A DNA stretch of 64,000 nucleotides from Conchocele bisecta (GCA_029237695.1 CM055265.1:118332067-118396066); one strand, 5' to 3'. Numbered from the stretch's first letter, positions 22,433 through 33,824 are shown. Numbers and translations are program-made. The notes: generated by a model not told the origin, from the sequence alone.

Positions 22433-22740
22433 TCACTAAGCTTCGTACGACTAAAATGTTCGTAAGAGCAAACGTATGATAGTTTGTAAATTTCACATTG
22501 ACAATGTTTTCTTGTAAACAATTTTTGGATTTACATTTATTGAGCTTCCTTTTTGCCCCATGTTAAATTCCTATCTAGGAAAATCGTTTTTCGCCATAAA
22601 ATCAATATTTAATGGAATTTCATCAAGTAAAAAAACTGGGGAGGGTAACTTGATGAAAAAGTATTTTCATTGAAATATGTTTTATATTTAATGTGTTTAA
22701 TAGCCAGAAGTTCATCGGCAGACAAACGTGGAATATACAG
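22433..22740. mobile_element. Chimera: left half of family B fused to family V-related sequence
   Basis: GGGCCGTTTCACTAAGCTTC opens a family B element that stops at TTACATTTATTGAGC (22545), exactly where the central palindrome should begin. From there the sequence (CCATGTTAAATTCC, CGCCATAAAATCAATATTTA, AAGTTCATCGGCAG) matches 45825-46015. The right half of B is absent. Confidence 0.75.
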
Positions 22741-22889
22741 TAGTATGTTTGACTCACTGTGCAATGGAGACTCAAAATCGGACACCCAGTAAATTACATT
22801 TATACATTTTCCATGTTATTTATCACTAACGACAGTGTGTTTTCATGATTGCAAAGCGCATAAATAATGCCTGGGTCACTCATATATAT

Positions 22890-22966
22890 GAATTACAGTG
22901 GAGCATCTCTAAACCGGACACCCTGGGGACTTCCCCGGGTGTCCGGTGTGGAGAGGCTCCATTGTA
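22890..22966. mobile_element. Family E solo hairpin
   Basis: TACAGTGGAGCATCTCTAAA ... GAGAGGCTCCATTGTA with TA at both limits, loop CTGGGGACTTCCCC. Confidence 0.85.
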
Positions 22967-23393
22967 TTTTTGTAATATCAACATTTGAATGAATGATGGA
23001 GAAGAAAGCGATTACTGTCTAGGATGGTTGCTTCCTGACACGTGCATGGTTTCCATAACGAACCGAGGACAATATTGGTTTAGGCGGTGGTTTAAAATTA
23101 CCCTTTAATAAATGAGTTCGTGTAATTCGATATATAGATGAAAACGTTCCGTTCAACTATCTTTTAATATTAGTTTTATATGGCATATCGTGTATCGGTG
23201 CGACACATGTTTGTTGCGTGTCAGTGAGACTTAATGGCGGCTGGGTATCCACACAGTTACCGTGTACATCCCGGACCCCACGGGACTACGGTTACAATGG
23301 CTGACTTTGGATGCCGCGTGTTAGCAGGTGCGTGACAAATAGGAGCGTTTGTTTGTGTGTATGAGACGGAAGAAGAAAGGCAATGACAAAAAT
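22967..23393. other. No gene or recognised repeat
   Basis: Nothing with a repeat partner or coding signature. Confidence 0.35.
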
Positions 23394-23463
23394 ACAGTGG
23401 ACCCTTGCTAACAGGACACCCTGGGGGCCCCAGGGAGCCAAGTTTCGAGACGTTCTACTGTCG
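23394..23463. mobile_element. Family E solo hairpin, diverged
   Basis: TACAGTGGACCCTTGCTAAC ... CGAGACGTTCTACTGT; the arms pair imperfectly. Confidence 0.7.
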
Positions 23464-23602
23464 ATCATGTATCAACGATCAACGGCTTGTATTTGTGATA
23501 TGTATTCATAAACCAACGTTATCGAGTAATACACTACCATTAAACATGTTAAATCCATTAAAATGAACCACAGTTCTACTTACTCGACGTCTATAGTTAG
23601 AG

Positions 23603-23947
23603 ATATAGAGAATAGTAGGTTAGTGCCGTGAACGGGAAAAAATATCTGGCAAGGCTTAGGAAACGGGATGGGCGAGGCTCTGCCGAGCCCATCCCGTTTC
23701 CGTGCCGCACCAGATATTTTTCCCATTCACGACACTAACCTACTAGTCTATTTACCCCGTCAACACTACACATAGCTTTAAAATGAAAAAAAAAACATAA
23801 CCCCAGCCGCATCCTCAAAATCGGAGAATCGACTAATATGACAACCGCACATATTCATACGCAGTGATTAGGTCCTATTGACAGGATATCAAAAATGTTT
23901 CACGGCACCGTGTTTCACGGCACATACTGACTGTGTTGACGGGATAA
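23603..23947 (+). mobile_element. Family F composite element, most complete copy
   Basis: The first unit is a hairpin (AGAATAGTAGGTTAGTGCCG ... CACTAACCTACTAGTCTAT) around GGCGAGGCTCTGCCGAGCC. It is followed by the second unit bounded by TTTACCCCGTCAACAC and GTGTTGACGGGATAAT, with an inner TTTCACGGCACCGTGTTTCA palindrome. Confidence 0.85.
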
Positions 23948-24271
23948 TATACGATATGCAAAGATGCAAAGATGCAAACACGCTTACCATCTATTCACAC
24001 GTACGGGAAACAAGAATAGGGAGGTCTCACGGGCTACAAAATGTAAAATGTTTTCGTCACGGTTGTCAGTCAGTCACATTTCTTGTAAGAAGTAAAACTT
24101 TTAAACCTTAATAGCCGGAGACTGCAAGGATATTTGATAATACTAAATGATTTCCCAAGGATTTAGAGTAATATATATCTGGACTTCCTTAAACTGTTCA
24201 GATACGCAAAGTGAATTTAGATTAGTTTTTGATTATAACGAAAGAGTGCTATCTTACAGACTTCCTTTCCC

Positions 24272-24515
24272 GGGGCCCGTTTCACTAAATTTCGTACGAT
24301 AAAAATGTGCGTAAGTGAAAATTTTAGGATCGTCTAAAAAGTTCAATCTATGGATTTACATTTATTGAGCATAAGCTGCATATGCAGTCTATGCTCAATA
24401 AATGTGAATCCAATAATTGTCTACAAGAAAACATTGTTAAAGTGAAATTTACAGACTGTCATAATTTTGCACTTACGAACATTTTAGTCGTACGAAGTTT
24501 AGTGAAACGGCCCCC
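24272..24515. mobile_element. Family B element, copy 4
   Basis: GGGGCCCGTTTCACTAAATT ... AAGTTTAGTGAAACGGCCCC, central palindrome ATTGAGCATAAGCTGCATAT intact. Confidence 0.9.
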
Positions 24516-24814
24516 AGATGGCCATTAATTTATTGTGGAAAACTATGTGATCCCTACTGCATGTTTGTCATGTTACTATGGATTGGCTGTGGAATGTTTG
24601 TGTACGCTCCATTGTCTCATTCATTGCAATTCGTCTTTTCTCCTTCTATTTAGAAGTGGAAATGGCTGCTTCGGCTCTCAGACAGGCCACAAGAAAACAC
24701 AATAACTCCTGTCAGCATTTATCTCCGTGTATGAGGAGATAATCCACGAGTTTACTTACAGACGGCCAGCTGTGCTCTAAGCTAATTATATGTATCCCAT
24801 AACCATACCCATAC
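24516..24814. other. No gene or recognised repeat
   Basis: Nothing supported. Confidence 0.35.
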
Positions 24815-25126
24815 CAGTAGACTATTTCACCACAATTGCAAAGTATATATACTTATCTTGCTAAGTACACTTTGAGGGAGAAATTTTCAATTTAAGGATA
24901 AATTTATTAATTTTTAATATACTGAATTTATTACATTATCACAGCCATTTTGGCTGTGATAATGTAATAAATTCAGTATAATAATGCTGCATACATGTAA
25001 TCATCAAATATATGCAGTCGTTAGTTCTATATGAAATAATGCATTTCGGGAAAAATAAATGATTACTCCGTCAAAGTATACTTTGCTAGATAAGTATACT
25101 TAGCAATGTTTATGAAATCGGCTACT
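24815..25126. mobile_element. Family C element, copy 2
   Basis: Ends CAGTAGACTATTTCACCACA and ATGAAATCGGCTACTG; central perfect hairpin ATTATCACAGCCATTTTGGC near 24945. A family B element starts only five bases beyond its right end. Confidence 0.9.
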
Positions 25127-25131
25127 GATCT

Positions 25132-25600
25132 GGGGGCCGTTTCACTAAAGTTCGTACGACTAAAATGTTCGTAAGTGTAAAATTATGATATATGTATGTA
25201 TAACTTTATTTCCTCCAATGCTAGGAGAGTACATAATTTGAATTAAACAACAATAAATGGATAAACAATTATCAAATTTCATATCAATAGCTTCATTTTC
25301 AAAGCAACTGTGCGATGGAAATGTAGCTGAAGACATTCTCAACCCAATAAACATTGTCGCACATGGGCCTTGCGAAATGCTCTCTGACCAGTGGTCGTTA
25401 GGCTGAATATATACGACACAGTGTGCGTGCACATTCTGTTAAGAACAGAAAATATTCGTCTTCCACCATAAAGTTCATAATCATGTCGTGTTTTCCTCCT
25501 AACACGTGTATAATCAATGTTTCAACGATCAACGATCAAGGATCCTAAATTTGCTCTTACGAACATTTTAGTCGTACGAAGTTTAGTGAAACGGGCCCCT
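25132..25600. mobile_element. Family B element split by a ~340-bp insertion
   Basis: The left end GGGGGCCGTTTCACTAAAGT runs to about 25190. The right end GATCCTAAATTTGCTCTTAC ... GTGAAACGGGCCCCT resumes at about 25541. The block between reads on the minus strand as unique sequence ending GGAGGAAATAAAGTTATACA then TACATA, like the 3' tail of a retroposon. The central palindrome of B is missing. Confidence 0.7.
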
Positions 25601-26111
25601 GGTTTTCGTATTGACATGGGAACAACATTCAGGACTACGGGTGGTGTGGGGTATACTACGCTTGTAGTTAACTGTACACGCCGTACATAGTTTGTACATA
25701 CCGGACATAGTTTGTACATACCGGACTACACTGATGAATTTTCTTACGGTAGATTTAATAATACAACTACATGTACTAGTAGTTTATTCATCCATTTGTA
25801 ATAAGCGATACACCATACAGAATCCTGTTTGTACTGAAATCTTATATGCAGGTTGACATAGAGGTCGTAACCTTAGGTTAATTTTATGAATGCATTGTGA
25901 CTTATTATTTATCTTATTAGAGATAATAATATAGATCTATATAATCGTGGTATCTACATGGCCCGTCACGTGCGTATTACACAGATCACTACACTATGAC
26001 CATGTCCGACGCGGGAGCCCATTATTGGGAAGGTCATAACCCTTGGCAAAAGAAATGTTCACAACATGTATAAATTAATGAACACTGGCATAGCATACCG
26101 TGTCCTTGTTT
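25601..26111. other. No gene; short duplication
   Basis: CATAGTTTGTACATACCGGA occurs twice in tandem (25684 and 25704). Otherwise nothing is recognised. Confidence 0.4.
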
Positions 26112-26338
26112 TATCCCGTCAACACAGTGCGTGTGTGCCGTGAAACACGGTGCCGTGAAACATTTTTGATATCCTGTCAATACCATTTGGAGATGCGGCT
26201 GGGGTTATTTTTGGAATGTTAAAGCTATTTGTAATGTTGACGGGATAAATAGAATAGTAGGTTAGTGCCGTGAATGGGAAAAATATCTGGCAAGGCTCAG
26301 GAAATGGGATGGGCGAGGCTCTGCCTACTATTCTCTAT
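26112..26338 (-). mobile_element. Family F composite element, truncated
   Basis: The TTATCCCGTCAACACAGTGC unit (26112-26248) is complete. The second hairpin unit has lost its far arm: GAGGCTCTGCC jumps directly to TACTATTCTCTAT. Confidence 0.8.
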
Positions 26339-26589
26339 ATTCTGTCTTGTTGGATCAGCAGTTGCCGGTGAACATATACAAATTGAAAAGTGCATACAGA
26401 GACATAACCAAAATTAAATTAAAGAGATAATGTTTTTTCTTAAATGGTATTGTATATACAGTGTATGCACACGTATTGTACACATGTGATAAAAGAATAG
26501 AACGCAATAACAAATATCAACGAACTATTCATATTAGTAGTATTTGCGTTACATATGTGGTATTTCTAGGTTGAATTATATGCGTCGGT

Positions 26590-26686
26590 GGCCAATTTTT
26601 GACGTCATAAATAGTGTTGACATAGACAGACTTTTAAAGTCTGTCTATGTCAACACTATTTATGACGTCAAAAAATAGCCACTTGA
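26590..26686. repeat. Nearly perfect 45-bp-arm palindrome
   Basis: GGCCAATTTTTGACGTCATA ... GACAGACTT / AAAGTCTGTCTATGTCAACA ... TTTTTTGGCC-like end. The loop is almost absent. No second copy is seen in the window. Confidence 0.85.
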
Positions 26687-27697
26687 CACATTTCGCTAGT
26701 AATACCGACAGAGATATTACCTAGTACTGTAGCTAAACATTCCTCCCTACCTCTGTGCTAGTATGACACATAAACTGCGCGTAACTGACATTGAGATGAT
26801 TTTGAAAGAAGATACTTTAAATATTTCAGAAAAATAATTTCCATTTTTATGCCAAATGATTGACATGAAAGATCAATATGCACAAAGATTAGCAGTATAA
26901 CATACAACATTATGTAATCATGGTTAATTTTCATTTTCATGGCGACCATATTGATAGCGTTATACAGCATGGTTTCAAAAAAGGGATTTTGAGTATTTCT
27001 GAAACCCTGGGACACATAGCTTTTAAAGAAAATCAAAATACTTGAGTATTCAGTCTAAAGAAATGAGTTTGATCTCACCAACTTTCCGTTTCAAGTGGCA
27101 GATGCAGTCTACTCTTGTGACTTCAAACTCTCTGAAGTCCAACTACTGATAACTCAAAGTCAATTCTTGGTACCAAGTACATGTTTTCCTTTACAATAAC
27201 TCTCGTGAACTCAAATTTCCTCGGTCCTCTGGACGAGTGTATACATTACATGTAACTTAATTGTCAATTGCGATATTTCGGTGTAGGTGTCCGATATTAC
27301 AGCCTCAGTGAACTTGTTAATCCATTCAATTTCTAAACGAATATAACCTGAGCCCTCCGTTGTACGGATACTAGTGAAATGGTAGGGGGTATGTGAAATT
27401 GAAATCAATGTATCATCGTATTACACAGCACTTCCCTTTCATAGAAACTTGTAAACATACGTGCTAGATGTAAGATGGTGTGTTTAGTATCCAAAACTAA
27501 TCATGAACTCGTGTCAATGACTGAAGTACATTTCGTTTTAGTGGCATCAACCAATGCTTGGACTAACATATTAAACATGTTAAATAGGGCTACTATATCC
27601 AGTTGAATTAAATCAATAGACCACTAAATAAACCATCCATAGTCCTTCAATTCCGAGAGCCCTAAGAGAAAGGCTCAAAACAGATACAAACCTACTA
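26687..27697. other. No gene or recognised repeat
   Basis: About 1 kb without a repeat partner. Open frames of 65-92 codons on the minus strand show no known domain. Not called. Confidence 0.4.
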
Positions 27698-28041
27698 TAG
27701 GAATGAATGGCCTTTTTGTGGAATTTATCGGGGCATAAACTTGGAAAAGTCGCGGGAATACTGGACGAAGCGATAACAAATTACAATTTTCGAAAAAAAA
27801 TCAAAAACAATTTTATTTTTTATTTTTTTTTCGAAAATTGTAATTTTTTAAAACATTTGAAATAAATTAATCAAGAAAATGTGTTTATTTTCCGTTTTCT
27901 TAAGAATTATTTTAACTGCGCCTCACGGTTACGGAAAGTAGTTCGGCGTGGGAGTTTACCGGGATATAAATTTTGGACAGAGACTTGCTACAGGCCAATC
28001 AAATGTTAGGGAATTGTGTAAATATTTTTGTGCTGGAATTA
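27698..28041 (+). mobile_element. Family A element with replaced hairpin centre
   Basis: The left arm CTATAGGAATGAATGGCC ... GAATACTGGACGAAG stops at 27770. An unrelated AT-rich palindrome (AAATTACAATTTTCGAAAAA / TTTTTCGAAAATTGTAATTT) occupies 27774-27853. The usual A right half then follows to GTGCTGGAATTAT. The A right arm is missing. Confidence 0.8.
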
Positions 28042-28045
28042 TTAC

Positions 28046-28241
28046 AGAATAACCTCTCTAAACCGGACACCATTGTGTATAATTTAGATAGGAATCATTG
28101 TCATTTATGTTGTTGTCGTGTTTGTGATTGATTGAAAGTGACATAACAATTTCACGGAGTGCATAAATACAGTGGAATCTCTCTAAACCGGACACCCTGG
28201 GGACCTCCCAGGGTGTCCGGTTTAGAGAGATTCCACTGTTC
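28046..28241. mobile_element. Family E composite element
   Basis: A first end (AGAATAACCTCTCTAAACCG, 28046) and, about 100 bp on, a perfect hairpin 28169-28241 CAGTGGAATCTCTCTAAACC ... GGTTTAGAGAGATTCCACTG. Confidence 0.85.
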
Positions 28242-28459
28242 TAGTAATGTATGATCGTTGCATGCGAACGGACGATCAATTCGAACTTGAGTATCAGCTG
28301 CTAATGAAGAAAATGTGAAATTTGGTCAGGCTTATTAATTTATTGTTTTACTTCTGTGGTTTGCGGATGTGGCTAATGAAGCACGAGAAAAACGAGTATA
28401 TCATGTATAACGAGGTACCACGATCGACTATCTAGTTACATGGTTCGATTGCCGCAATA

Positions 28460-28590
28460 TTGGCTGCATATGTAGAGAATATCAGGCTGGTGTCATTTTA
28501 TATCAAGTTTATCGGCAATACTAGGAAACGAGTATAAATTCCGTGGCTGGCCAAGGAATGTCTATAGTTTCCGATACAAGCCCGCAAAAC
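28460..28590. mobile_element. Family U element, decayed copy
   Basis: Matches 13925-14025 through GTGTCATTTTATATCAAGTT, TAGGAAACGAGTA and GGCTGGCCAAGGAATG. Confidence 0.5.
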
Positions 28591-29378
28591 AAATAGTATC
28601 ACAAGGCATACGTACGTATTTGGTACGTTATCTGCTAGAGGATGGGGGACAACAGATACAGCATGCAGTAATCTCATTGAAAAGAACGCGGACCTGTTCA
28701 TGTTGCGTCATTACACTGACGTCATTCGGTACCATTCGGCCATTAATTGTAGCGCCAGAGAAAGTAGTTGTGACCTGGATATGCTTATCTAGTTAGTGCA
28801 GAATACGGCACTTTGTGATGAAAAAAATCATATATTAAACTTGCATATACATGTGCATGCTAGCATGGAAGCTGGTCCTTGTATACATGTGACTGTCACT
28901 ATGGAAAATGAAATCATTTCATTTGTACCTAGTCTTGTTTCCAGGCTCATGAGTATAAAACGTTCTGAGCCTATACTCAGTATTCATGCACAAAATCTGG
29001 AAGTCAGATCTAGTGAGTTTGAGCTATACTCAGTCTCTGACAATTGACCCTCCTGGTGCGTGGCTGATCTGGCTGGTCTATACACCAAAACATCAAAATG
29101 CCCTGATTCTTAGTACAATGTAACAGTTTTGTATCCGTGCGATGATACCTTTAATTTGAATATTTTAATTATGTACATGTATGCACATCGAACAGGAAGA
29201 CATAAATATTAAATTGTCACCATAGACAAATGATGTGTAATACGTATCATTGTATTACTACCGATTAGCTTTGCCTCCCTGGGGCGGTATTTAGTGACAA
29301 TAAATATCAACATTTATCACAATCACCGTTTCCGTTCACTATATTCGCTATTCGACCAGTCCAATCAGGAATCGTACC
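28591..29378. other. No gene or recognised repeat
   Basis: An 83-codon frame at 28796-29047 has no known domain and does not start with ATG. Not called. Confidence 0.4.
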
Positions 29379-29697
29379 AGTAGCCTATTTCACCAACATT
29401 GCAAAGTATACATGTACTTATCAAGCAAAGTATACTTTGAGGGAGAACTTTTCAATTTAAGGATAAATTTATAAATTTTATTCTACTGAATTTATTACAT
29501 TATCACAGCCATTTTGGCTGTGATAATGTAATAAATTCAGTATACATGTAATAATTCTGCATACTTTTAATCATCAAATATATGCAGTGGTTAGTTCTAT
29601 ATGAAATAATGAATTTTGGGGAAAATAAATGATTACTCCCTCAAACAATACTTTGCTATATAAGTATGCTTAGCAATTTTGATGAAATCGGCTACTG
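29379..29697. mobile_element. Family C element, copy 3
   Basis: CAGTAGCCTATTTCACCAAC ... GATGAAATCGGCTACTG, with the central hairpin near 29515. Confidence 0.9.
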
Positions 29698-29747
29698 ATA
29701 TGTCACTTGGCAGATTGTGCGTCGGAAATCTAAACCTGATAGGTGCA

Positions 29748-29990
29748 ATTTGGGCCCGGTTCTGAAATTACCTCCCTTATAGTATCATTGTCGTATTGCC
29801 GTATTTCGCCGATATGAAAAACAAAATCAGACATGTTTTCCTCGAATGACGTCGAAAGTGGGCACAAAATTCAGAACTCGTCGACAAATATTGCAGTTCT
29901 TCGAATTCATGATCGGCATAAAACGGCGATGCGGTAAGGACGGTGATACCAGAGCCGGGCTCATATCCGATTATATGTACTTCATACTGG
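29748..29990. mobile_element. Family I element, decayed
   Basis: GGGCCCGGTTCTGAAATTAC start, AAATTCAGAACTCG centre and AATTCATGATCGGCATAAAA recall 56045-56265, but pairing is poor. Confidence 0.45.
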
Positions 29991-30372
29991 TAAATTGGGC
30001 CTTATGTTATTTGCATAGGATCCTGTTATTCTTGAACATATTGATTAAGATGTAAAAGGTAAATTCGTTAACACAAGCAACGTTGTACCAATGAGACTAG
30101 GACATATGTTGTACGAGCAATGTAGGCCCTGGACATACAGCATGTAGTGGGCGACCCGGGGCGACACATATGACAGTCGTTATAAGGTTCCTTTTGTCGG
30201 GAAACTGTAGGCTTATTATGTACTGCTATAGGTATTAAATCGCCCACCAAATCCGACTATCCTAAATACATGTAGATTTACATGTATCCTAATTCCACTT
30301 GTATTACTAATATTTTGACATATATTTGCTAAGGTTGCAATTACAATGAAGGTACAAAATAAAAGAATTTCA
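29991..30372. other. No gene or recognised repeat
   Basis: Nothing supported. Confidence 0.35.
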
Positions 30373-30935
30373 AAATTGAAAGGGTCAGTAGAAGAGGTCA
30401 GTAGAAGAATGAGGCTAAGTCCTTCATGATATGCTTCATGGGTCGGCCTCTATCGCATATAAAATTGAAGGGGTCAGTAGAAGAGGTCAGTAGAAGAATG
30501 AGGCTAAGTCCTTCATGATATTCTTCATGGGTCGACCCCTATCGCATATAAAATTGAAGGGGTCAGTCGAAGGGGTCAGTAGAAGAATGAGGCTAAGTCC
30601 TTCATGGTATCCTTCATGGGTCGGCCCCTATAGCATATAAAATTGAAGGGGTCAGTAGAAGGGGTCAGTAGAAAATGAGGCTAAGTCCTTCTGATCTTCC
30701 TTCATGGGTCCGACCCCTATCGCATATAAACAATTGAAGGGGTCAGTCGAAGGGTCAGTATAAAATGAGGCTAAGTCCTACATGGTATGCTTCATGGGTC
30801 GGCCCCTATCACATATAAAATTGAAGGGGTCAGTAGAAGGGGTCAGTAGAAGAATGAGGCTAAGTCCTTCAAGGACTTAGCCTCATTCTTCTACTGACCC
30901 CTTCAATTTTATATGCAATAGGGGCCGACCCAAAT
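30373..30935. repeat. Minisatellite P (89 bp x 6) ending in a hairpin
   Basis: ATTGAAGGGGTCAGTAGAAG starts units at 30375, 30464, 30553, 30642, 30733 and 30820 (spacing 87-91). After CTAAGTCCTTC at 30870 the sequence turns back as AAGGACTTAGCCTCATTCTT ... GGGGCCGACCC. The last unit and the right arm therefore form a palindrome. Confidence 0.95.
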
Positions 30936-30998
30936 ACCTAGACATTTTGAAGGGGCATATCAGGATGATTTTTTTAAACAAATACTATAAAAACTAAA

Positions 30999-31460
30999 AA
31001 CGTGTTTTCATCTTGGCCCTGTGTATTTAATTAATGATAGACGACGATACTGGGACTGCTGGGTTGTTTCAATTTTCACCGATATCGGTACATAAGTAAC
31101 AGCTGTCCTATTGTTGAACGCAACAAGATAGGAAATCCGATATTTATGTACCTGTATGTGTGAAAATATAAACAACCCAGCGGTCATAGTATCGTCATAT
31201 ACATGTAACGTGAACTAAACCACTTTACACAGGGCCATTATGTAAACAACGTGAACTAAACCACTTTACACAGGGCCATTATGTAAACAACGTGAACTAA
31301 ACCACTTTACGCAGGGCCATTATGTAAACAACGTGAACTAAACCACTTTACACAGGGCCATTATGTAAACAACGTGAACTAAACCACTTTACACAGGGCC
31401 ATTATGTAAACAACGTGAACTAAACCACTTTACACAGTGCCATTATGTAAACACGTTTTT
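30999..31460. repeat. Minisatellite Q (41 bp x 6) inside an inverted repeat
   Basis: Six 41-bp units starting ACGTGAACTAAACCACTTTA lie at 31208-31453. The outer limits AAAACGTGTTTTCATCTTGG (30999) and TACACAGTGCCATTATGTAA ... CGTTTT (to 31460) are inverted. An inner inverted pair GACGATACTGGGACTGCTGG / CGCTGGGTTG-type complement lies at 31048-31196. Confidence 0.9.
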
Positions 31461-31792
31461 ATTTTGTATAATGTTTTGTGAACACATCATGATATGCTAC
31501 CTTTGACTTGATGGCAATGTATTACTGGTATGTATAATGATGAATCGCAGTTGGATGGTATATATGTATGGGGTGATTAAACATTGTTTTCGATCGTCCA
31601 TAGGATATCGATTCCAGAGTTTCCAAAGATCAACATTGCACGAAGAATAATATTGTAGGGAACGGCGTTTATATGGTACAATAAATGTTGTTTTGTTTTC
31701 TTTCCTGATGTAGAAGCTGACATCATAACATAATTATGGCTGTGGCTGGCGAAATAGGTTCTGTATCATTGCGACCAGTGTAGTGCCACATT
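31461..31792. other. No gene or recognised repeat
   Basis: Nothing supported. Confidence 0.35.
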
Positions 31793-32150
31793 TACGGAGC
31801 CCCGCAGGGGACACGGATTTTTTTTCACACGAATTAACAATTCGTTTCCACGATATAGCAATTCGTTCCCTCGAAATGACAATTCGTTCCCTCAATTTAA
31901 CAATTCGTTCCCACGAAATAACAATTCGTTCCCACGGGAACGAATTGTTAATTCGTGGGAACGAATTGTTATATCTTGGGAACGAATTGTTAATTCGAGG
32001 GAACGAATTGTTAAATTGAGAGACCGAATTCTCATTTCGTGGGAACGAATTGCTAATTCGAGGGAACGAATTGTTATATCGTGGGAACGAATTGTTAAAT
32101 TGAGAGAACGAATTGTTATTTCGTGGGCACGAATTGATAAAAAAAAATCC
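31793..32150. mobile_element. Family H element, copy 2
   Basis: The left terminus TACGGAGCCCCGCAGGGGAC is followed by T-rich sequence, then five 21-bp AATTCGTTCC units. They turn at CCCACGGGAACG (31934) into about nine inverted units. The right end is GATAAAAAAAAATCC, without a matching CGGAGCC terminus. Confidence 0.85.
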
Positions 32151-32340
32151 ATGTACAAAACTGGGGTGGGGATTCAAGAATAGAACTTCGTGCTCCGATC
32201 ATGCTCATAGTGATACAGTAACAATGAAGCAATCTCTAAATATAAAATCGGCCTACGTTCATTGTAAAATCGTAGTTTTTATAGTTTTTATAGCACAAAA
32301 GCTGGCACAGCGTGGCAAGCTGTGTGTGTGTGTAGTATTA

Positions 32341-32574
32341 AAGGTCGCATGTAGATTGCACAATCAAACACAAAGGTCGCCGTATAATTGTGCAGGCCGG
32401 GACATCATATGGTTGAATAAACGGTCTGAAAGTGTGTCGTTGGATTACCCAGGTTAAATCTCGAGATTACGTTGAACTCAGTATGCGGCATGACAGGGAT
32501 TCGTACTACCGCGATAGGATTGCAAATCACACCGTAATGATTACCACGTAACCTACAATCAAGGTGTATGATAA
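32341..32574 (-). mobile_element. Possible tRNA-derived SINE
   Basis: On the minus strand a tRNA-like head is readable: TACGTGGTAATCATTACGG, an anticodon-arm-like GATTTGCAATC, and the B-box-like GTACGAATCCCTG (about 32475-32570). Unique tail sequence follows to about 32341. No second copy in the window; a SINE is inferred from the polymerase III promoter-like boxes only. Confidence 0.3.
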
Positions 32575-32900
32575 CGTGGTACTAACAACAACAACAAGTA
32601 CCGATTCAAAGTACGTATTATTTTATAGAGTCCTTATTACGGAACGGATGTTGATGAAATATGGCGCATCATCTTGTTAAGCTGCATTTGGTGGTCTCTG
32701 TATTTTCCCCCAAACTTCTGTCATTTTCTTCGCAAAAACGACATAAGTCTGTGCCAAACTGCATAGACCACCAAATACAGCTCATGAAGACGCGTTTGCC
32801 ATATTTCATCAAAATCCGTTGCATATTAAGGAAAATATCAAATAATACTTACTTTGAAGTGGGGGACGTTGTTGTTGTTTTAACCACGTGATCATGCAGC
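32575..32900. mobile_element. Family O palindromic element, copy 1
   Basis: GATAACGTGGTACTAACAAC ... GTTTTAACCACGTGATCATG. Inverted interior motifs: GAAATATGGCGCATC, AAGCTGCATTTGGTGGTCTC and TTCTTCGCAAAAACGACATA. The paired copy at 61998-62412 has the better palindrome. Confidence 0.75.
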
Positions 32901-32979
32901 TTGGCTATTGTAGAACGTGAATTTAAAATGCTACATGAAATTCAATGTTACAAGATGCTTCGATCAAATGAAGATGGCC

Positions 32980-33150
32980 AATTGTTCATAAAAATATTTA
33001 CAAAATTTACGATATCGATATTTCTGTAAATTACGTCGGAAGTTGGCGAAATGTTCATTGCAAATACGGAAAAGAACGTCATTTACGGAGAATATCACAG
33101 TTTCTTGATATATGTTTCATAAAAATTCGGTACAAAATCACATATATTGC
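32980..33150. mobile_element. Family I/I' element, decayed
   Basis: ATTTACAAAATTTACGATAT and ACGTCATTTACGGAGAATAT are inverted around a TTCATTGCAAATACG centre. Confidence 0.5.
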
Positions 33151-33304
33151 CTGAAATGTGGTCAATGATCGGGTAAAACTAGGTTTATTTCACTAATATC
33201 TCGGGTAGATCCGCCAGTATACTCATACAGCCTGATACCGCGCATCAATAGCTTCCCTGTGTATGCCCCCACCCACACCACATCTCTTGCGAGAGGGCGG
33301 GTAA

Positions 33305-33548
33305 GACATATGAGACAAGCCATGTGGTTTCGTACCTTCGGACATCTGCGTAATTTCTTGAAATACGTTTACAAAATTTACAATATTTTCCGTAAATGAC
33401 GTCAAAAGTTGACTGAGAATATAATTCCGCATGTACTCTGAAAATTTCGTTAGCTTTTGGCTTTATTTATGAACGATATTGTAAGTTTTGTAACCGTATT
33501 TAATGAAATTACGCAGATGTCCGAGGGCACAAAATCACAGTGCGTGTC
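33305..33548. mobile_element. Family I' element
   Basis: ATATGAGACAAGCCATGTGG start, TTCGGACATCTGCGTAATTT, ATTCCGCATGTACTCTGAAA centre, and the inverted AATTACGCAGATGTCCGA end. Confidence 0.8.
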
Positions 33549-33824
33549 TCAATTTTATATTGGCATTATAGTCCGTGGTTATTTGCTGAATTCATATTGA
33601 GCGTTGGAATGAATGTGAAGACCCTGATGAGATTGCACGGGGGCAGTAGGTCAGGTGTACCAGTTCCCGGTCTCAGGCGTTAGTATATCTTCTTGCAGGA
33701 CAAGATATATGGCAACTTGAACTATTGCTGGTACCATAAAATACATGTATCAAAGAGCACAATTCCAACGTATGGCATAATTTACGCAGACTAATTCGGA
33801 AACAGTCTGCATCTATTCAGCAGT
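33549..33824. other. No gene recognised
   Basis: Nothing supported. Confidence 0.35.

Noticed and set aside
28796..29047. 83-codon plus-strand frame
   Set aside because: Begins at a non-ATG codon, no homology recognised, flanked by non-coding repeats.
31734..32177. 147-codon and overlapping frames through the H array on both strands
   Set aside because: They are translations of a 21-bp repeat (period divisible by 3), present in all frames and strands; no independent coding evidence.
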